A stretch of 64,000 bases of DNA from Rhodospirillaceae bacterium (lineage in GTDB: Bacteria > Pseudomonadota > Alphaproteobacteria > Thalassobaculales > Thalassobaculaceae). The stretch covers positions 43,758 through 107,757 of the forward strand of contig JAGYJX010000042.1 of the NCBI GenBank assembly GCA_018401495.1, written 5' to 3'. Numbering within the stretch: position 1 is the stretch's first letter; the number at the start of each line of letters is the position of its first letter. The notes beneath the pieces were generated by a model that saw only the letters and a list, made by a program, of their open reading frames with translations, did not search any database and had not been told where the DNA came from. This document shows positions 21,095-29,118 of the stretch, piece by piece. Position numbers and translations under genes: made by a program.

Positions 21095-22064
21095 TCACAG
21101 CCAGTCGTGGGTCTGCGGGAAGTGGAAGGCGACGAAGCGGTAGGTCGCGCGCACCGCTTCGCGGATGTTGTCGTGCCGGCGCTTCAACGGGATTTCCCAG
21201 GCCGGGATGATCTCGTCCCAGATGACCAGGCGCTGGTGCAGTTCGTCGCGCATCTCGCGCACGTACCGCACCATCGAGTCGTATGACTTCAGGACGCTGA
21301 CGATCTCGCTGGTCTGGGCGTCGACCTGGTCGAACAGACCCGACGAAGCCGTCGACGGCCGGCCGGATCAGGATCCGCGCCCTGCGGACCTCCTCGTGGA
21401 AGTGCTTCTCGTCCCGGTACAGCTTCTCGACCACGGCCAGCTTGTCGACGATGCTGCCGGCGTGGCTGTAGCGGTCGCGCAGCGCCTCGATGTAGCAGAG
21501 TTCGCGCGCGAACCGATCGATCATGTCGAGAACCTCGTCGCGGCGACCGGTCCCGAGGCCGAGGGTCTCGGCAATGCGTGACAGGCCGTCGCGGATGCGG
21601 TCCTGAATCGACGGATCGATGGCCATGCGGCGCAGCTCGCGCAGATCCAGCACCACCGATTCCTCACCACCCAGCCAGGTGGCGATCTGCATCATCAAGC
21701 GCTGCTTGGCGATCTCGCGGTGATGCTCTTCGACCCGCCAGCTCGCGGTGCCGTCCAGCAGTTCCGACGGGATCGAGTCGCCCGGCCGGATGTCCCTCAC
21801 GAACCGCAGGCCCTGGGCGACCAGCACCAGCAGACGGCCGTCGGGAGAGTCCGGCTTGATGCCGAACTCGGTCGCGACGTCGTCGATCGGGATCACCGCG
21901 TCGAGGTCGCCGAGCTTGACCCGCAGCACCGGCCCGCGCTCGCGCCCCGCCATGTCGAAGCGCGCGTCCGGCAGTTGGAAAATCCTGTGCTGCAATAGGA
22001 AATGCGTGCTCGGATCGGACTTCGATCGCTGCGTCGTGCGCAGCGGCTGGCATGGTCTCCTCAT
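21095..22064 (-). CDS. Conserved-looking helical protein of unknown function (one frameshift)
   Basis: About 322 residues when a frameshift near 21340 is corrected; the corrected tail runs ...QRLVIWDEIIPAWEIPLKRRH...FPQTHDWL and stops at 21095. The N-terminal third looks like beta strands (VLRVKLGDLDAVIPIDD, LRFVRDIRPGDSIP). The rest is helical, rich in charged residues, including ELCYIEALRDRY and VREMRDELHQRL. There is no signal peptide or membrane segment. I do not recognise the family. It is divergent from a CheZ homologue 147 bases away, which makes a link to chemotaxis or motility possible. The start is uncertain: ATG 22064 is chosen because a longer reading would need a TTG at 22112. 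Confidence 0.6.
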
Positions 22065-22210
22065 CGGAACGTCGCGGCGGGCGCTCGAAGAATGACCGGA
22101 TCCGATTAACAAGACGCTAACGATAGGACGCCGACGCTTAACGCAAATTTAATCGCTGCCTGCCAAGTATCCCCGACCCAAGGAGCAATGGGTGGGGAGA
22201 CCAGACCGAC

Positions 22211-22954
22211 ATGGCGCACGTGCCCTCAAAGATGTTTTCCGTCGAGCGTCGCGCCCAGCGCGCCGGCACGCCGATCGTGTCGTCAGCGCCACTGGCGCCG
22301 GTCGCCGTGGCGGCTTCGAACACCGAAGTGCTGGAAGAACTGCGGGCGCTGCGGGCCGAGATGGCCGAATTGCGCGCCGCGGTGACGCCGATCCGGCAGG
22401 AGGCCGAGGAAGACGACGACGACGCGATGAAGCGCGACGTCCGGATCGAGATCGCGTTGATGGTGCGCAGCATCGGGCGCGCCAAGGCCGAGATCGCGGC
22501 CATCAAGAATCCGGCCGCCGACACCGATCAGATGGAAACCGCCTCGCACCAGCTCGAGGCGATCACCGCGACCACCGAGCGTTCGACCAACGAGATCATG
22601 TCGGCGGTCGACGACATCGAGCAGGCGCTGAAGAAGATCACCCACCTCACGGTCGACGACGGCGAGGTGTCGCCGTTGATCGACCAGGCCTCCGAGCGGT
22701 TGATCGCCATCATCGAGGCGTGCTCGTTCCATGACCTGACGGGGCAGCGGGTCACCCAGGTGGTGAAGACGCTGCGCTTCATCGAGAGCCGGATCCTGGC
22801 GATGATCGACATCTGGGGCCTGGAGGCGTTTCGCGACCTGCCGCTGCCGGTGGACGAAGAGCCTGACCAGCGCGAGGACGCCGAACTTCTCAACGGCCCC
22901 GCCCTCGGCGGTCAGGGCCTGAGCCAGGACGACATCGACGCGCTGTTCGACTGA
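22211..22954 (+). CDS. cheZ: CheZ-family chemotaxis protein (CheY-P phosphatase homologue)
   Basis: 247 residues. The long helical hairpin and the active-site segment HDLTGQRVTQVVKTLRFIE carry D175 and Q179, spaced as the catalytic Asp/Gln of E. coli CheZ (D143, Q147). The C-terminal LSQDDIDALFD, after a flexible Pro/Glu-rich linker, matches the CheY-binding tail of the family. The role is dephosphorylation of a CheY-like response regulator at the flagellar or polar signalling complex. No che genes adjoin, but an Aer-like receptor pair lies 7 kb away. The start ATG 22211 has a GGGGAGA about ten bases upstream. Confidence 0.85.
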   Translation: MAHVPSKMFSVERRAQRAGTPIVSSAPLAPVAVAASNTEVLEELRALRAEMAELRAAVTPIRQEAEEDDDDAMKRDVRIEIALMVRSIGRAKAEIAAIKNPAADTDQMETASHQLEAITATTERSTNEIMSAVDDIEQALKKITHLTVDDGEVSPLIDQASERLIAIIEACSFHDLTGQRVTQVVKTLRFIESRILAMIDIWGLEAFRDLPLPVDEEPDQREDAELLNGPALGGQGLSQDDIDALFD

Positions 22955-22977
22955 CGCCCGCCGCCGGCCTGCGCCGG

Positions 22978-24439
22978 TCAGCGCAACGTCAGCCGATCGA
23001 CCGGTGCGTAGTCGTCGGTCAGCAGCACGGTGGCCGAAGCATCGATCGCCGGCTCCGCCGCCGACCATTCGCGACCGCCCCAGCGGTCCGCCAGGGCCGC
23101 CCGGTCGATCGGGGCATCGGACGCCAGCACCTGGAACGGCGAGCGGTCACCGTGCCGGTTCGGTGCCGCCGACGACGTCCAAACCACCACTTCGGGGAAC
23201 ACCTGCCTGAGGCTGTGGACCAGAGCTTCCAGGAAACGCGGCCGCGCCTTCCAGTCGTAGGCGTTGATCGCGTACACCCCGCCGGCAGCCAGCCGGTCGC
23301 GCACCAAGCGGTGGAATTCGACCGTGACCAGGTGCGCCGGCATGGTGTGGCCGGCATAGGCATCGGAGAACACCAGGGCGTAGCGACCTGGATCGCGGCG
23401 CAGCACCGCCCGGGCGTCGTCGTCGCGAACGGCGATCCGGTTGTGATCCTGTCGGAACCCGATGGTCGCGGCGAACGCGGTCACCGCGGGGTCGATCTCG
23501 GCAACCGTCGCCCTGAAACCCGGCCAGGCCTCGACCCAGCGCATCGGCAGCGAGTACCCGCCGCCGCCGATGAAGAACGCCGACCATTCGGCGGCGGTGC
23601 CGTGCCGTCGGTGCGCCCAGGCGTCGAGGAAGGCGTGGGCGTCGATCGCCAGACGACCCGATCCGTCGGTCGGCTCGATGCTCTGCACCCAGCCGTCGAG
23701 GAACATCCCGCGGCTCGGGAAAGCCGGCCCAGACGCTGGTGTCGACCGTATCGAGGCAGTGGTAGCGGCTCTCCACCCGGCAGTACGGGGCGGCGGCGAA
23801 CGCCAGGCCCTGGCCGGCCAGGATCGCCAGCAGGGCGACGACCCCGGCCCGCCGCCCGGACCAGCCGCGGAGATAGAAGACCGCGAGCACCGCTTCCACC
23901 ACCGCCACCGCCGCCAGCGACCCGATCGAGCCGATCCATTGCAGCAGCACGAAACCGGCGAGCCCGGTGCCGAGGATCGCCCCGGCGGCGCCGAGGGCGA
24001 ACATCCGGCCGATCACCGCGCCCGGCCGGTCCGGTGCCTCGGCGATCGCGACCGCGGTCAGGATCGGCGTGACCGCCCCGGCCAGCAGGCTCGGCAGCAG
24101 AAAGCAGACGCCGACCACCGCCACCGTCGCCGCCATCCAGCCGAGGCCGGCCGCCTCGGCGGCGGCGTGCACCGGCTCGACCAGCAGGACCGGGGTGGTG
24201 GTGACGGCCGCGGTCGCGGCCAGCGACCAGAACAACCGGCGAGCGATCACCGCGGGGTCGCCGTCGGCGAGCCGACCGCCGATCCAGTGACCGACGCTGA
24301 GGCCGGCCAGCACCGTGGCGATTACCGCCGTCCAGCTGAACACCGTCATCCCGACCAGCGGCGCCAGCATCCGGGCGGCGACGATCTCGACCACCATGGC
24401 GGCGGCCGAGACGATCACCATGGCAACGGCGTGACGCAT
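22978..24439 (-). CDS. Membrane-anchored spermidine-synthase-like protein (one frameshift)
   Basis: The N-terminal half (from ATG 24439, preceded by CGGAG) has about seven hydrophobic segments of the type seen in fused MFS/spermidine-synthase proteins (VEIVAARMLAPLVG, GLSVGHWIGGRLADG). The C-terminal half is a SAM/decarboxy-SAM Rossmann domain of the SpeE family (FFIGGGGYSLPMRW, VAEIDPAV, YALVFSDAYAGH). The two halves join at about 23720, where an extra base in an AAA run shifts the frame (FP-SRGMFLDGW). Known: soluble SpeE makes spermidine; the membrane fusions are uncharacterised. It is divergent from the small-peptide cassette. Confidence 0.8.
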
Positions 24440-24520
24440 GCGGGGCTCCGGGACAGTGGCTGCGCTTTGCAATACCGGGCAGCCGCGGTAAATTGAAGAC
24501 ATCGATTTCCGGTGAGCGAC

Positions 24521-24718
24521 ATGACCCCTGAGCCCATCGTGCCCAAAATGCCCGACCCGCAGGCGTCGGAGGCGGACGTCGGCGTTGCCCGGCGGCGGGC
24601 TCTGATCCGCTTGGGGCTGGCGGTCGGCGCCGCGTACGTCGCGCCGACGGTGCTCTCGATCGACCGCAGCGCCCGCGCCATGGGTCCGTCTTGCGCCAAG
24701 AACCCGGCCAACTGCTGA
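24521..24718 (+). CDS. Small peptide 1 of a tandem pair, Tat-like leader and Cys-containing C-terminus (65 aa)
   Basis: Starts at ATG 24521, with GGTGAG just upstream; a GTG nine bases earlier is an alternative. Residues 1-22 are acidic and Pro-rich. Residues 23-53 look like a twin-arginine-type signal: ARRRALIRL, a hydrophobic stretch (LAVGAAYVAPTVLSI), then SARA with an A-x-A cleavage-like site. The last 12 residues are MGPSCAKNPANC. The C-terminal 43 residues are nearly identical to peptide 2 downstream, and both peptides are exactly 65 residues. Followed directly by HPr-kinase-like, PqqD-like and nucleotidyltransferase genes, it is the likely substrate of that cassette. I do not recognise a named family; the substrate role is inferred. 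Confidence 0.7.
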   Translation: MTPEPIVPKMPDPQASEADVGVARRRALIRLGLAVGAAYVAPTVLSIDRSARAMGPSCAKNPANC

Positions 24719-24963
24719 CCTCGCATCAACACGTCTGCGGTATCAGCAACCTCGAGGAGCCACCCGTGGAGAACTCCGAAGAGCCCTCCAGCCAGACCGC
24801 TCGGGCGGGCCGGGCATCACCCGACAGCGCTGCCCGCAGACGCGCGCTGATTCGGCTCAGGCTGGCGGTCGGCGCCGCCTATGTCGCGCCGACGGTGCTC
24901 TCGATCGACCGCAGCGCCCGCGCCATGGGCCCATCCTGCGCCAAGAACCCGAAGAATTGCTGA
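24587..24963 (+). repeat. 132-bp direct repeat covering the conserved halves of the two peptide genes
   Basis: Copies lie at 24587-24718 and 24832-24963 (offset 245). They are nearly identical across the central 60 bases (from CTGGCGGTCGG through CGCCATGGG), with mostly silent changes elsewhere. This fits a tandem gene duplication followed by drift of the leader-coding part. Confidence 0.85.
24766..24963 (+). CDS. Small peptide 2 of the tandem pair (65 aa, GTG start)
   Basis: GTG 24766 has an excellent GAGGAG six bases upstream, and this start gives 65 residues, the same as peptide 1. The N-terminal 22 residues (SEEPSSQ...) differ entirely from peptide 1. From residue 23 on only two residues differ (G32 to R32, A63 to K63), and the end is MGPSCAKNPKNC. 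Ser57, Cys58 and Cys65 are kept. The stop codon overlaps the proposed TTG start of the HPr-kinase-like gene, suggesting translational coupling of substrate and enzyme. The divergent leader with a conserved signal-like core and tail points to selection on the C-terminal part. Confidence 0.75.
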   Translation: MENSEEPSSQTARAGRASPDSAARRRALIRLRLAVGAAYVAPTVLSIDRSARAMGPSCAKNPKNC

Positions 24964-25806
24964 CAGACCGGTTCGGAGCGACAGCGACGCCGTTCCACCC
25001 GATCGTCCTGCGCGCTGCCCCCCCCGGATCGCTGCTGGATGCCTTGAGCCTGGCGGCTCCGGGCTGGCCGGTGGCGTACGCCGCAGACGGGATACCGGTC
25101 GAAACCCTGGCCACCGGCTTTCAGATCGCCGACGCCGGCATCGCGCGCGTGGCCGAGGATTCCTGGGAGGCCGCGCACTGGGTGCTGAACGCCGCCATCG
25201 CCGAGCAACGCCGAGGCTGACGAGGGCGCGGCCGTGCTGAACGCCGGGGCGGCCCTGGCGGGTGGTGGCGCGCTGGTCTTCGCCGGCGAGAGCCACGCCG
25301 GCAAGAGCGCCATCGCCCTGCACCTGGCGGCCGCCGGCCGGACCCTGCTCGGCGACGACCGGCTGCTGGTAGCCACCCTCGGCGGACCGCCCAGGGCGAC
25401 CGCCCTCGGCCTCGCCCGGAAAGTGCGCACGCCGCTGCCCGAGGATTTCTCGCCGGCCGCGCGCCGGCTGGCGGCTGCGTGCCGCGCCGGTCACGCCGGC
25501 GGCGCCGATGTCCTGGCCTGGGATGCCCGCATCGACGTCCCGGCCGGCACAACGGCGTTGATCGATCGCATCCTCATCGTCCGGCGCGACCCGGCGCTGC
25601 CGGCGGCCCGGCTGGTCGCCCTCGGCCAGGCCGAGGCGGTTGCGACCCTGTTGACGCTGTGCGGGCGCCACGCCGGCACCGCGGCGGACCTGCTGGCGGC
25701 AATGACCCGCCTGGCGCGGGCGGTGCCGGTCGGCCGGCTGGAAGCCCCGACCGCCTCGGCCGCCGCCGACTGCCTGAACGCCCTCGACGCCGCGGGCCCG
25801 GCATGA
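24957..25806 (+). CDS. HPr-kinase-like ATP-binding protein of the peptide cassette (one frameshift)
   Basis: The C-terminal domain has a P-loop GESHAGKSA followed by LLGDDRLLV, resembling the Walker A and B-like DD segment of HPr kinase/phosphorylase, with LARKVRTPLPEDF after it. The N-terminal about 85 residues (FGATATPFHPIVLRA...RVAEDSWEAAHWVLNAAIAEQ) match the short N-terminal region of HprK-related proteins and join through a single-base indel near 25212. The TTG start at 24957 overlaps the peptide 2 stop; no better start is seen. The 3' end overlaps the PqqD-like gene by ATGA. Known: HprK-like kinases next to PqqD-like proteins occur in uncharacterised peptide cassettes and in some lasso-peptide clusters, where they phosphorylate the peptide. 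A peptide kinase role here is inferred. Confidence 0.7.
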
Positions 25807-26075
25807 GCCGCTGGCGGCGCCATCCGCTGGCCCTGACGACCGAACTCGACGGCGAGGCCTTTCTGGTGCGGCGCGACCGCGACGTCATCCTGCGCCTGAA
25901 CCCCACCGCCGCCGCCCTGTGGCGGGCGCTCGCCGAACCCGCCGACCGGGACGAACTGGCCGACCTGTTCGCGGCGGCGTTCCCGACCGAGGCGCCGGAT
26001 CGCCTGGCGCGCGATCTCGACGACGCGATCGCCGCCCTGGCGGCCGACGGCATGGTCGTCGCCGATGATGGCTGA
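25803..26075 (+). CDS. PqqD-family protein (RiPP recognition element-like)
   Basis: 90 residues with the PqqD fold pattern: a short beta hairpin (LTTELDGEAFLVRRDRDVILRLN) then PTAAALWRALAEPADRDEL and a C-terminal helix (LDDAIAALAADGMVV). Known: PqqD-like domains bind leader peptides and bring them to modifying enzymes. Its start overlaps the HprK-like stop (ATGA) and its stop overlaps the start of the nucleotidyltransferase, so the three are coupled. The inferred job is recognition of the two upstream 65-residue peptides. Confidence 0.85.
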   Translation: MSRWRRHPLALTTELDGEAFLVRRDRDVILRLNPTAAALWRALAEPADRDELADLFAAAFPTEAPDRLARDLDDAIAALAADGMVVADDG

Positions 26076-27085
26076 GGGCGCGCGCCCGGACGGCGTCGCC
26101 GGCTACTGGCGGCGTGCCTTCGGCCTGCCCGGCGACGCGGATCCGGCGGCGGCGGCGATCGCGGTCGAGCGCCTTGCCCCCTGGCTCGGGCGCACCCTGG
26201 CGCGGGCCCCGGTCGCCGGTTTGGTGCCGGCGGCCGCGGCCGAGGCTCCACGAGGCCGCCTACCACCGCCTGGCGCTGGCCCGCCAGACGGCGACCGTCG
26301 CGGCGCTGCGCGCCGGCGGCCTGCTGGTCCAGCCGATCAAGGGCTTCGACGCCGCCCGGCTGTACGAACCGGCCTGGGTCCGGATCGTCGGCGACCTCGA
26401 CCTGCTGGTGCGGCCGGGCGACGCCGCCGCCGCCGCCGGCGCGCTCGCCGCCCTCGGCTTCACGGTCGAACCCTCGCCGCAGGGCTCGCTCGGCGTGACC
26501 TCGGACGTCAGCTTCCACCCGATGGTCTCGCCCGACGGCGTTGTGTCGGTCGACCTGCACTCCGCCCTCGACGCCTTCCCCCTGTCGTCGGCGCTGAACG
26601 CCGAAACCGTCTTCCGCGACACCGTCGACGGTCCCCTGGGGCCGCATCTCGCGCCCCACCACGCCGCCCTGGCGTCGCTGTCCAACCTCGCCAAGGAGCG
26701 CTTCGGCCCCTACGCCCTGCGCCATCTGGTCGACCTCGGCCGACTGGCGGTGGCGGAGCCGGTGGACTGGCCACGGGTCGACGCCGTGGCGCGGGCCGCC
26801 GGCCTGGGACCGGCGCGCGCCACCGCGCTCGGCGCGCTGCGCCGTCTCGGGGTTCCGGCGGCACGGTTGCCGGACGGCCTGGACCCGGATTTCGGCCCGG
26901 CGGCGCGGCTGTCGGGGATGCTGGTGCGCCTCGATCTCCCCGCCCCCGGCCGGTTCGCCAAGATCGGGCGGGAACTCGCCTGGTGCTACGCGCCGGCCAC
27001 CCTCGCCAGGATCTGGCGGTTTCGCGCCGCCGGTCTGCTGCGGCCGCGCAGCGGCCTGCCACCGGGATTCGGCGGCCGGGAATGA
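26068..27085 (+). CDS. Nucleotidyltransferase-fold protein (NTP_transf_5-like) of the peptide cassette (one frameshift)
   Basis: About 339 residues after a frameshift near 26243 that joins VPAAAAE to RLHEAAYHRLALAR. The nucleotidyltransferase motif is seen as KGFDAARLY...RIVGDLDLLVRP, with the paired acidic residues of the G-D-x-D signature, followed by a family-typical AALGFTVEP and later helical bundle (LSNLAKERFGPYALRHLVDL). Such proteins accompany HprK-like and PqqD-like genes in other bacteria; the substrate is not known. It is the last gene of the cassette, ending 20 bases before tRNA-Gly on the opposite strand. Confidence 0.75.
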
Positions 27086-27105
27086 GACCAGGAGCGGCGG
27101 AAGGG

Positions 27106-27179
27106 TGGAGCGGGCGACCGGAATCGAACCGGCATAAACAGCTTGGAAGGCTGATGTTCTACCATTGAACTACGCCCGC
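27106..27179 (-). tRNA. tRNA-Gly (anticodon UCC), CCA encoded
   Basis: The reverse complement folds as a full cloverleaf: a 7-bp acceptor stem GCGGGCG/CGCCCGC, a D arm with TTCAATGGTAGA, an anticodon loop CTTCCAA (anticodon TCC), a T arm with GGTTCGATTCC, discriminator T, and an encoded CCA at 27108-27106. It reads GGA codons. Confidence 0.97.
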
Positions 27180-27306
27180 GACGCGGCCGCACTCTACCCA
27201 AGCCGACTCCGGAATGCCAGCCCTCGAGCGCGGCCACGGTCGCGCCGGGCGGCTGGGCGTGCTACCACCGCTGCGGGCGTGCCGCGAGCCAGTCGAGGAA
27301 GCGACC

Positions 27307-27561
27307 GTGACCGATCCGCCGGCCCCTCCGGCCCAGACCGTCGACGCCGGCAGCGGCGCCATTCATCCCGACATCGAGTGGCAGGCCGGGCTGCTCGCCG
27401 GCAAGGTCCTGCGCCGGGTGATGTCCCTGGCCGAAGCCTGCGAGGAACTGGCCGGCTGGCAGGCCGAGACCATCGGCCCGGATGGCCGCTGGCGGGCGGT
27501 CGAGCCGCGCGCGCTGATCGTCACCCACATGATGAACCGGCTGCTGGCACGCGGCGATTGA
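27307..27561 (+). CDS. Small conserved-looking protein of unknown function (84 aa)
   Basis: The GTG at 27307 is chosen because GAGGA lies seven bases upstream; the frame is open to 27214, but the extra residues there overlap an Arg-rich, noncoding-like stretch. The protein is acidic to neutral with helix-forming segments (VLRRVMSLAEACEELAGW, LIVTHMMNRLLAR). There is no signal peptide, and I do not recognise the family. It precedes a cytochrome c gene by 109 bases on the same strand. Confidence 0.5.
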   Translation: MTDPPAPPAQTVDAGSGAIHPDIEWQAGLLAGKVLRRVMSLAEACEELAGWQAETIGPDGRWRAVEPRALIVTHMMNRLLARGD

Positions 27562-27670
27562 GACCGCCGGTCGCATGGCCAACGCCGCCGCCCGGCGCCA
27601 GGATGGCATCGAACCAGTCCATCGCATCCGCCTGGCCACGCCGGGCGTCGCTCACCGGAGAGACCGACCG

Positions 27671-28069
27671 ATGACGATCCACCAGCCGCGCCGCGCGGCT
27701 TTCGCCGGCTTCGCGTTCCTGGCGCTCGCGGCCGGCCCCGCCCTCGCCGAGGGCGATCCGGGCGCCGGCAAGACAGCGTTCCGGAAATGCACCGCCTGCC
27801 ACACCCTGCAGGCTGGCCGGCACCGGGTGGGACCGAGCCTGGCCGGCCTCTTCGGCCGCGTGCCCGGCAGCGCCGAGGGGTTCCGGTACTCACCGGCCAT
27901 GACGGCGTTCGGCGCCACGGGAGCGATCTGGGACGAGGCCACGGTCGACGCCTATCTGGCCGATCCCAAGGGCTTCATCGCCGGCAATCGGATGGTGTTC
28001 CCGGGGCTCAAGGACGCCGGCGAGCGCGCCGACCTGATCGCTTTCCTCAAGCTCGCCGGAGGCCAATGA
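27671..28069 (+). CDS. Periplasmic class I c-type cytochrome
   Basis: 132 residues. A signal peptide (MTIHQPRRAAFAGFAFLALA...ALA, cleavage near residue 26) precedes a single-haem domain with C40-T-A-C43-H44, the GPSLAGLFGR segment, and the distal ligand M108 in GNRMVFPG. This is the mitochondrial-type cytochrome c/c2 (c550-like) pattern for soluble electron transfer. ATG 27671 is preferred over upstream starts because it begins the signal peptide. The stop overlaps the start of the NTF2-like gene (ATGA), so the two are coupled. Confidence 0.88.
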   Translation: MTIHQPRRAAFAGFAFLALAAGPALAEGDPGAGKTAFRKCTACHTLQAGRHRVGPSLAGLFGRVPGSAEGFRYSPAMTAFGATGAIWDEATVDAYLADPKGFIAGNRMVFPGLKDAGERADLIAFLKLAGGQ

Positions 28070-28509
28070 TGCCCGACTCCCTGGACCCGAGGACCGCCAC
28101 AGAGGCGCTGGTGCGACGCTATTACGACGGCTTCGCGCGCGGCGACGCCGAGGCGATGGCGGCGTGCCTGACCGACGACGTGGCGCACGACGTCAACCAG
28201 GGCGGACGCCGCGTCGGGGTCGAGGCGTTCCGGCGGTTCTGCGCCCACATGGCCCGCTGCTACGACGAGCGGCTTGAGGACATGGTGATCCTGGCTTCCG
28301 CCGACGGCGACCGGGCCGCCGCCGAGTTCGTGGTGAGCGGCCGGTACCTCGCCACCGACGAGGGGCTGCCGCCGGCGACCGGGCAGGCCTACCGGCTGCC
28401 GGCCGGCGCGTTCTTCGCGATCCGCGATGGCCGGATCGCGCGGGTCACCACGTACTACAACCTCGCCGACTGGACCGCGCAGGTGGCCGGCGGGGCACCG
28501 CCGGCGTGA
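28066..28509 (+). CDS. SnoaL/NTF2-like, ketosteroid-isomerase-related protein
   Basis: 147 residues with the NTF2-like cone pattern: an N-terminal helix pair (VRRYYDGFARGDAEAMAACL), TDDVAHDVNQGG, and a C-terminal beta sheet (AGAFFAIRDGRIARVTTYYN). It closely resembles the ketosteroid isomerase-related subgroup found in proteobacteria, whose substrate is unknown. It is coupled upstream to the cytochrome c stop and downstream to the acetyltransferase (GTGA overlap). Confidence 0.8.
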   Translation: MMPDSLDPRTATEALVRRYYDGFARGDAEAMAACLTDDVAHDVNQGGRRVGVEAFRRFCAHMARCYDERLEDMVILASADGDRAAAEFVVSGRYLATDEGLPPATGQAYRLPAGAFFAIRDGRIARVTTYYNLADWTAQVAGGAPPA

Positions 28510-29101
28510 CGGTCCGGCTCGAGACCCTGACGCCGGGCCCGGTCGCTCGACCGGCTGCTGGAGCCGCTGGCGGAGCTGCGCATCGAGGTGTTCCGCGACT
28601 GGCCGTACCTGTACGACGGCAGCCGTGACTACGAGGCCCGCTACCTCGCCCGGTTCGCCGCCGCCGCCGGTTCGGTGCTGGTGGCGGCGTTCGACGGCGA
28701 CCGCCTGGTCGGGGCATCCACCGGCCTTCCACTGGCCGACGAGCACCCGGAACTCGCCGAGCCGTTCCGGGCCGCCGACCAGGACCTCAGCCGGCTGTTC
28801 TACGGGGCCGAGACCGTGCTGCGCCGGCCGTGGCGCGGCCGCGGCCTGTACCGGCGGTTCTTCGAGCGGCGCGAGGCGCACGCCCGCGCCCTCGGCTTCG
28901 GGACGCTGGTGTTCTGCGGCGTATCCCGGCCCGACGATCACCCGCTCCGGCCGGCCGACGCGGTCCCGCTGGATCCGGTCTGGGCGCGCTACGGCTATGG
29001 CCGCCTGGAGGGCATGGTCGCGCGCTTCTCCTGGAAGGACCTCGACCAGGCCGCAAGAGACCGCCAAGCCCATGCAGTTCTGGGGCAAGCCGCTGGCCTG
29101 A
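28506..29101 (+). CDS. GNAT-family N-acetyltransferase (two frameshifts)
   Basis: The GTG start overlaps the previous stop. The GNAT core is visible: ELRIEVFRDWPYLYDG, the LVAAFDGDRLVGAST strands, acetyl-CoA loop segment RRPWRGRGLYRRFFERRE, and a C-terminal FGTLVFCGVSRPDDHP...VWARYGY. Indels near 28540 and 29050 break the frame; the corrected tail ends KPMQFWGKPLA, a motif seen in related acetyltransferases. The substrate is unknown. It forms a coupled trio with the NTF2-like and cytochrome c genes. Confidence 0.75.
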
Positions 29102-29118
29102 CCGGTTCTCTTCCCCGC

